Origin: Oscillospiraceae bacterium
GTDB lineage: Bacteria > Bacillota > Clostridia > Saccharofermentanales > Fastidiosipilaceae
Length of the DNA: 64,000 bases
Direction of reading: 5' to 3'
Assembly: GCA_029983685.1 (NCBI GenBank)
Contig: JASBZA010000007.1
Coordinates: 1-64,000 of the forward strand
The position numbers and the translations under genes are program-made. Numbering within the stretch: the first letter of the stretch is position 1; the number at the start of each line of letters is the position of its first letter. The notes under the pieces are model-generated. The model worked only from the letters and a program-made list of their open reading frames with translations, had not been told where the DNA came from and did not search any database. Positions 63,858 to 64,000 of the stretch are shown here, piece by piece.

Positions 63858-64000
63858 ATGTACTTTGATACGCATACCCACTTGAACGACCGGCCTTTTA
63901 CTGAGGACTTGGATGCTTATATCGCCAGGGCCAAAGTGGCCGGTGTCAAGCGAATGAACCTGGTCGCCTATGACCTGCCTTCTTCTGTGCGAGCGGTAGA
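63858..64000 (+). CDS. TatD-family metal-dependent hydrolase (5' part, cut by window end)
   Basis: The window ends 47 codons into this gene. The start MYFDTHTHLNDRPF carries the metal-binding HTH motif (His6, His8) of TatD/YcfH-type DNases, and the LVAYDLPSSVRAV stretch also fits. TatD proteins commonly follow MetRS in Bacillota, and that holds here, 24 bases after the fusion gene. No strong Shine-Dalgarno is seen (AACGGAGC). Function beyond the family cannot be inferred. Confidence 0.85.
   Translation, partial: MYFDTHTHLNDRPFTEDLDAYIARAKVAGVKRMNLVAYDLPSSVRAV

Overview
The window is a chromosomal segment from a low-to-moderate GC Gram-positive bacterium, best placed as a Clostridia-like member of the Bacillota (inference). 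The pointers are strong AGGAGG-type ribosome binding sites, an S10-spc-alpha ribosomal gene order running into infA-rpmJ-rpsM-rpsK-rpsD-rpoA-rplQ, a zinc-type S14, an energy-coupling-factor (ECF) transporter directly after rplQ, independent phosphoglycerate mutase, and a PcsB-like FtsEX partner. No rRNA, tRNA, CRISPR array, prophage or insertion sequence was recognised. The finer taxonomy cannot be read from this window.

Layout. 0-5.2 kb: two divergently transcribed ABC exporter systems, a YtrA-type GntR regulator with its own ATPase and permease (minus strand), and a MacB/FtsX-like permease pair with ATPase (plus strand), followed by a Nudix hydrolase. 5.8-9.5 kb: a minus-strand amino acid ABC importer operon ending in an M20 amidohydrolase. 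9.7-13.9 kb: an M29 aminopeptidase and the TldD/TldE protease pair, with a compact structured segment and a 27-codon ORF between them. 13.9-30.7 kb: a YitT protein, a CmpB-like membrane protein, a HAD phosphatase, transketolase, gpmI, a MATE pump, enolase, a uridine-kinase-like protein, metA, a lipoprotein, thioredoxin, alanine racemase, an EamA transporter and a GNAT-like protein. 31-32 kb: a solitary MsmX/UgpC-type sugar ATPase. 32.3-40 kb: a CdaR-like regulator followed by ftsE-ftsX-M23 peptidase-ctpA-methyltransferase-hslO, i.e. a cell division and wall remodelling unit with redox chaperone. 40-56.3 kb: the complete S10-spc-alpha ribosomal cluster with secY, adk, map, infA and rpoA. 56.4-59.8 kb: a fused EcfA1-EcfA2 ATPase, ecfT and truA. 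59.9-64 kb: pncB, a cyclophilin-methionyl-tRNA synthetase fusion and the start of a tatD gene.

The most unusual things are: (1) one continuous reading frame joining a complete cyclophilin to a complete MetRS; (2) a roughly 265-nt leader of the S10 operon containing many hairpins, which I cannot assign to a known RNA family; (3) a roughly 100-bp element before tldD with competing hairpins, a closing stem and a small ORF with its own Shine-Dalgarno; (4) the single-chain EcfA1-A2 ATPase; (5) hairpins at several internal junctions of the ribosomal cluster, including a terminator-like one before adk; (6) ribosomal proteins L22 and L17 that are longer than usual. Promoters commonly use an extended -10 (TGn-TATAAT-like) with a weak -35.

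Starts were moved from the longest possible ORF wherever a Shine-Dalgarno, a promoter or family length argued for it. These moves are stated entry by entry.
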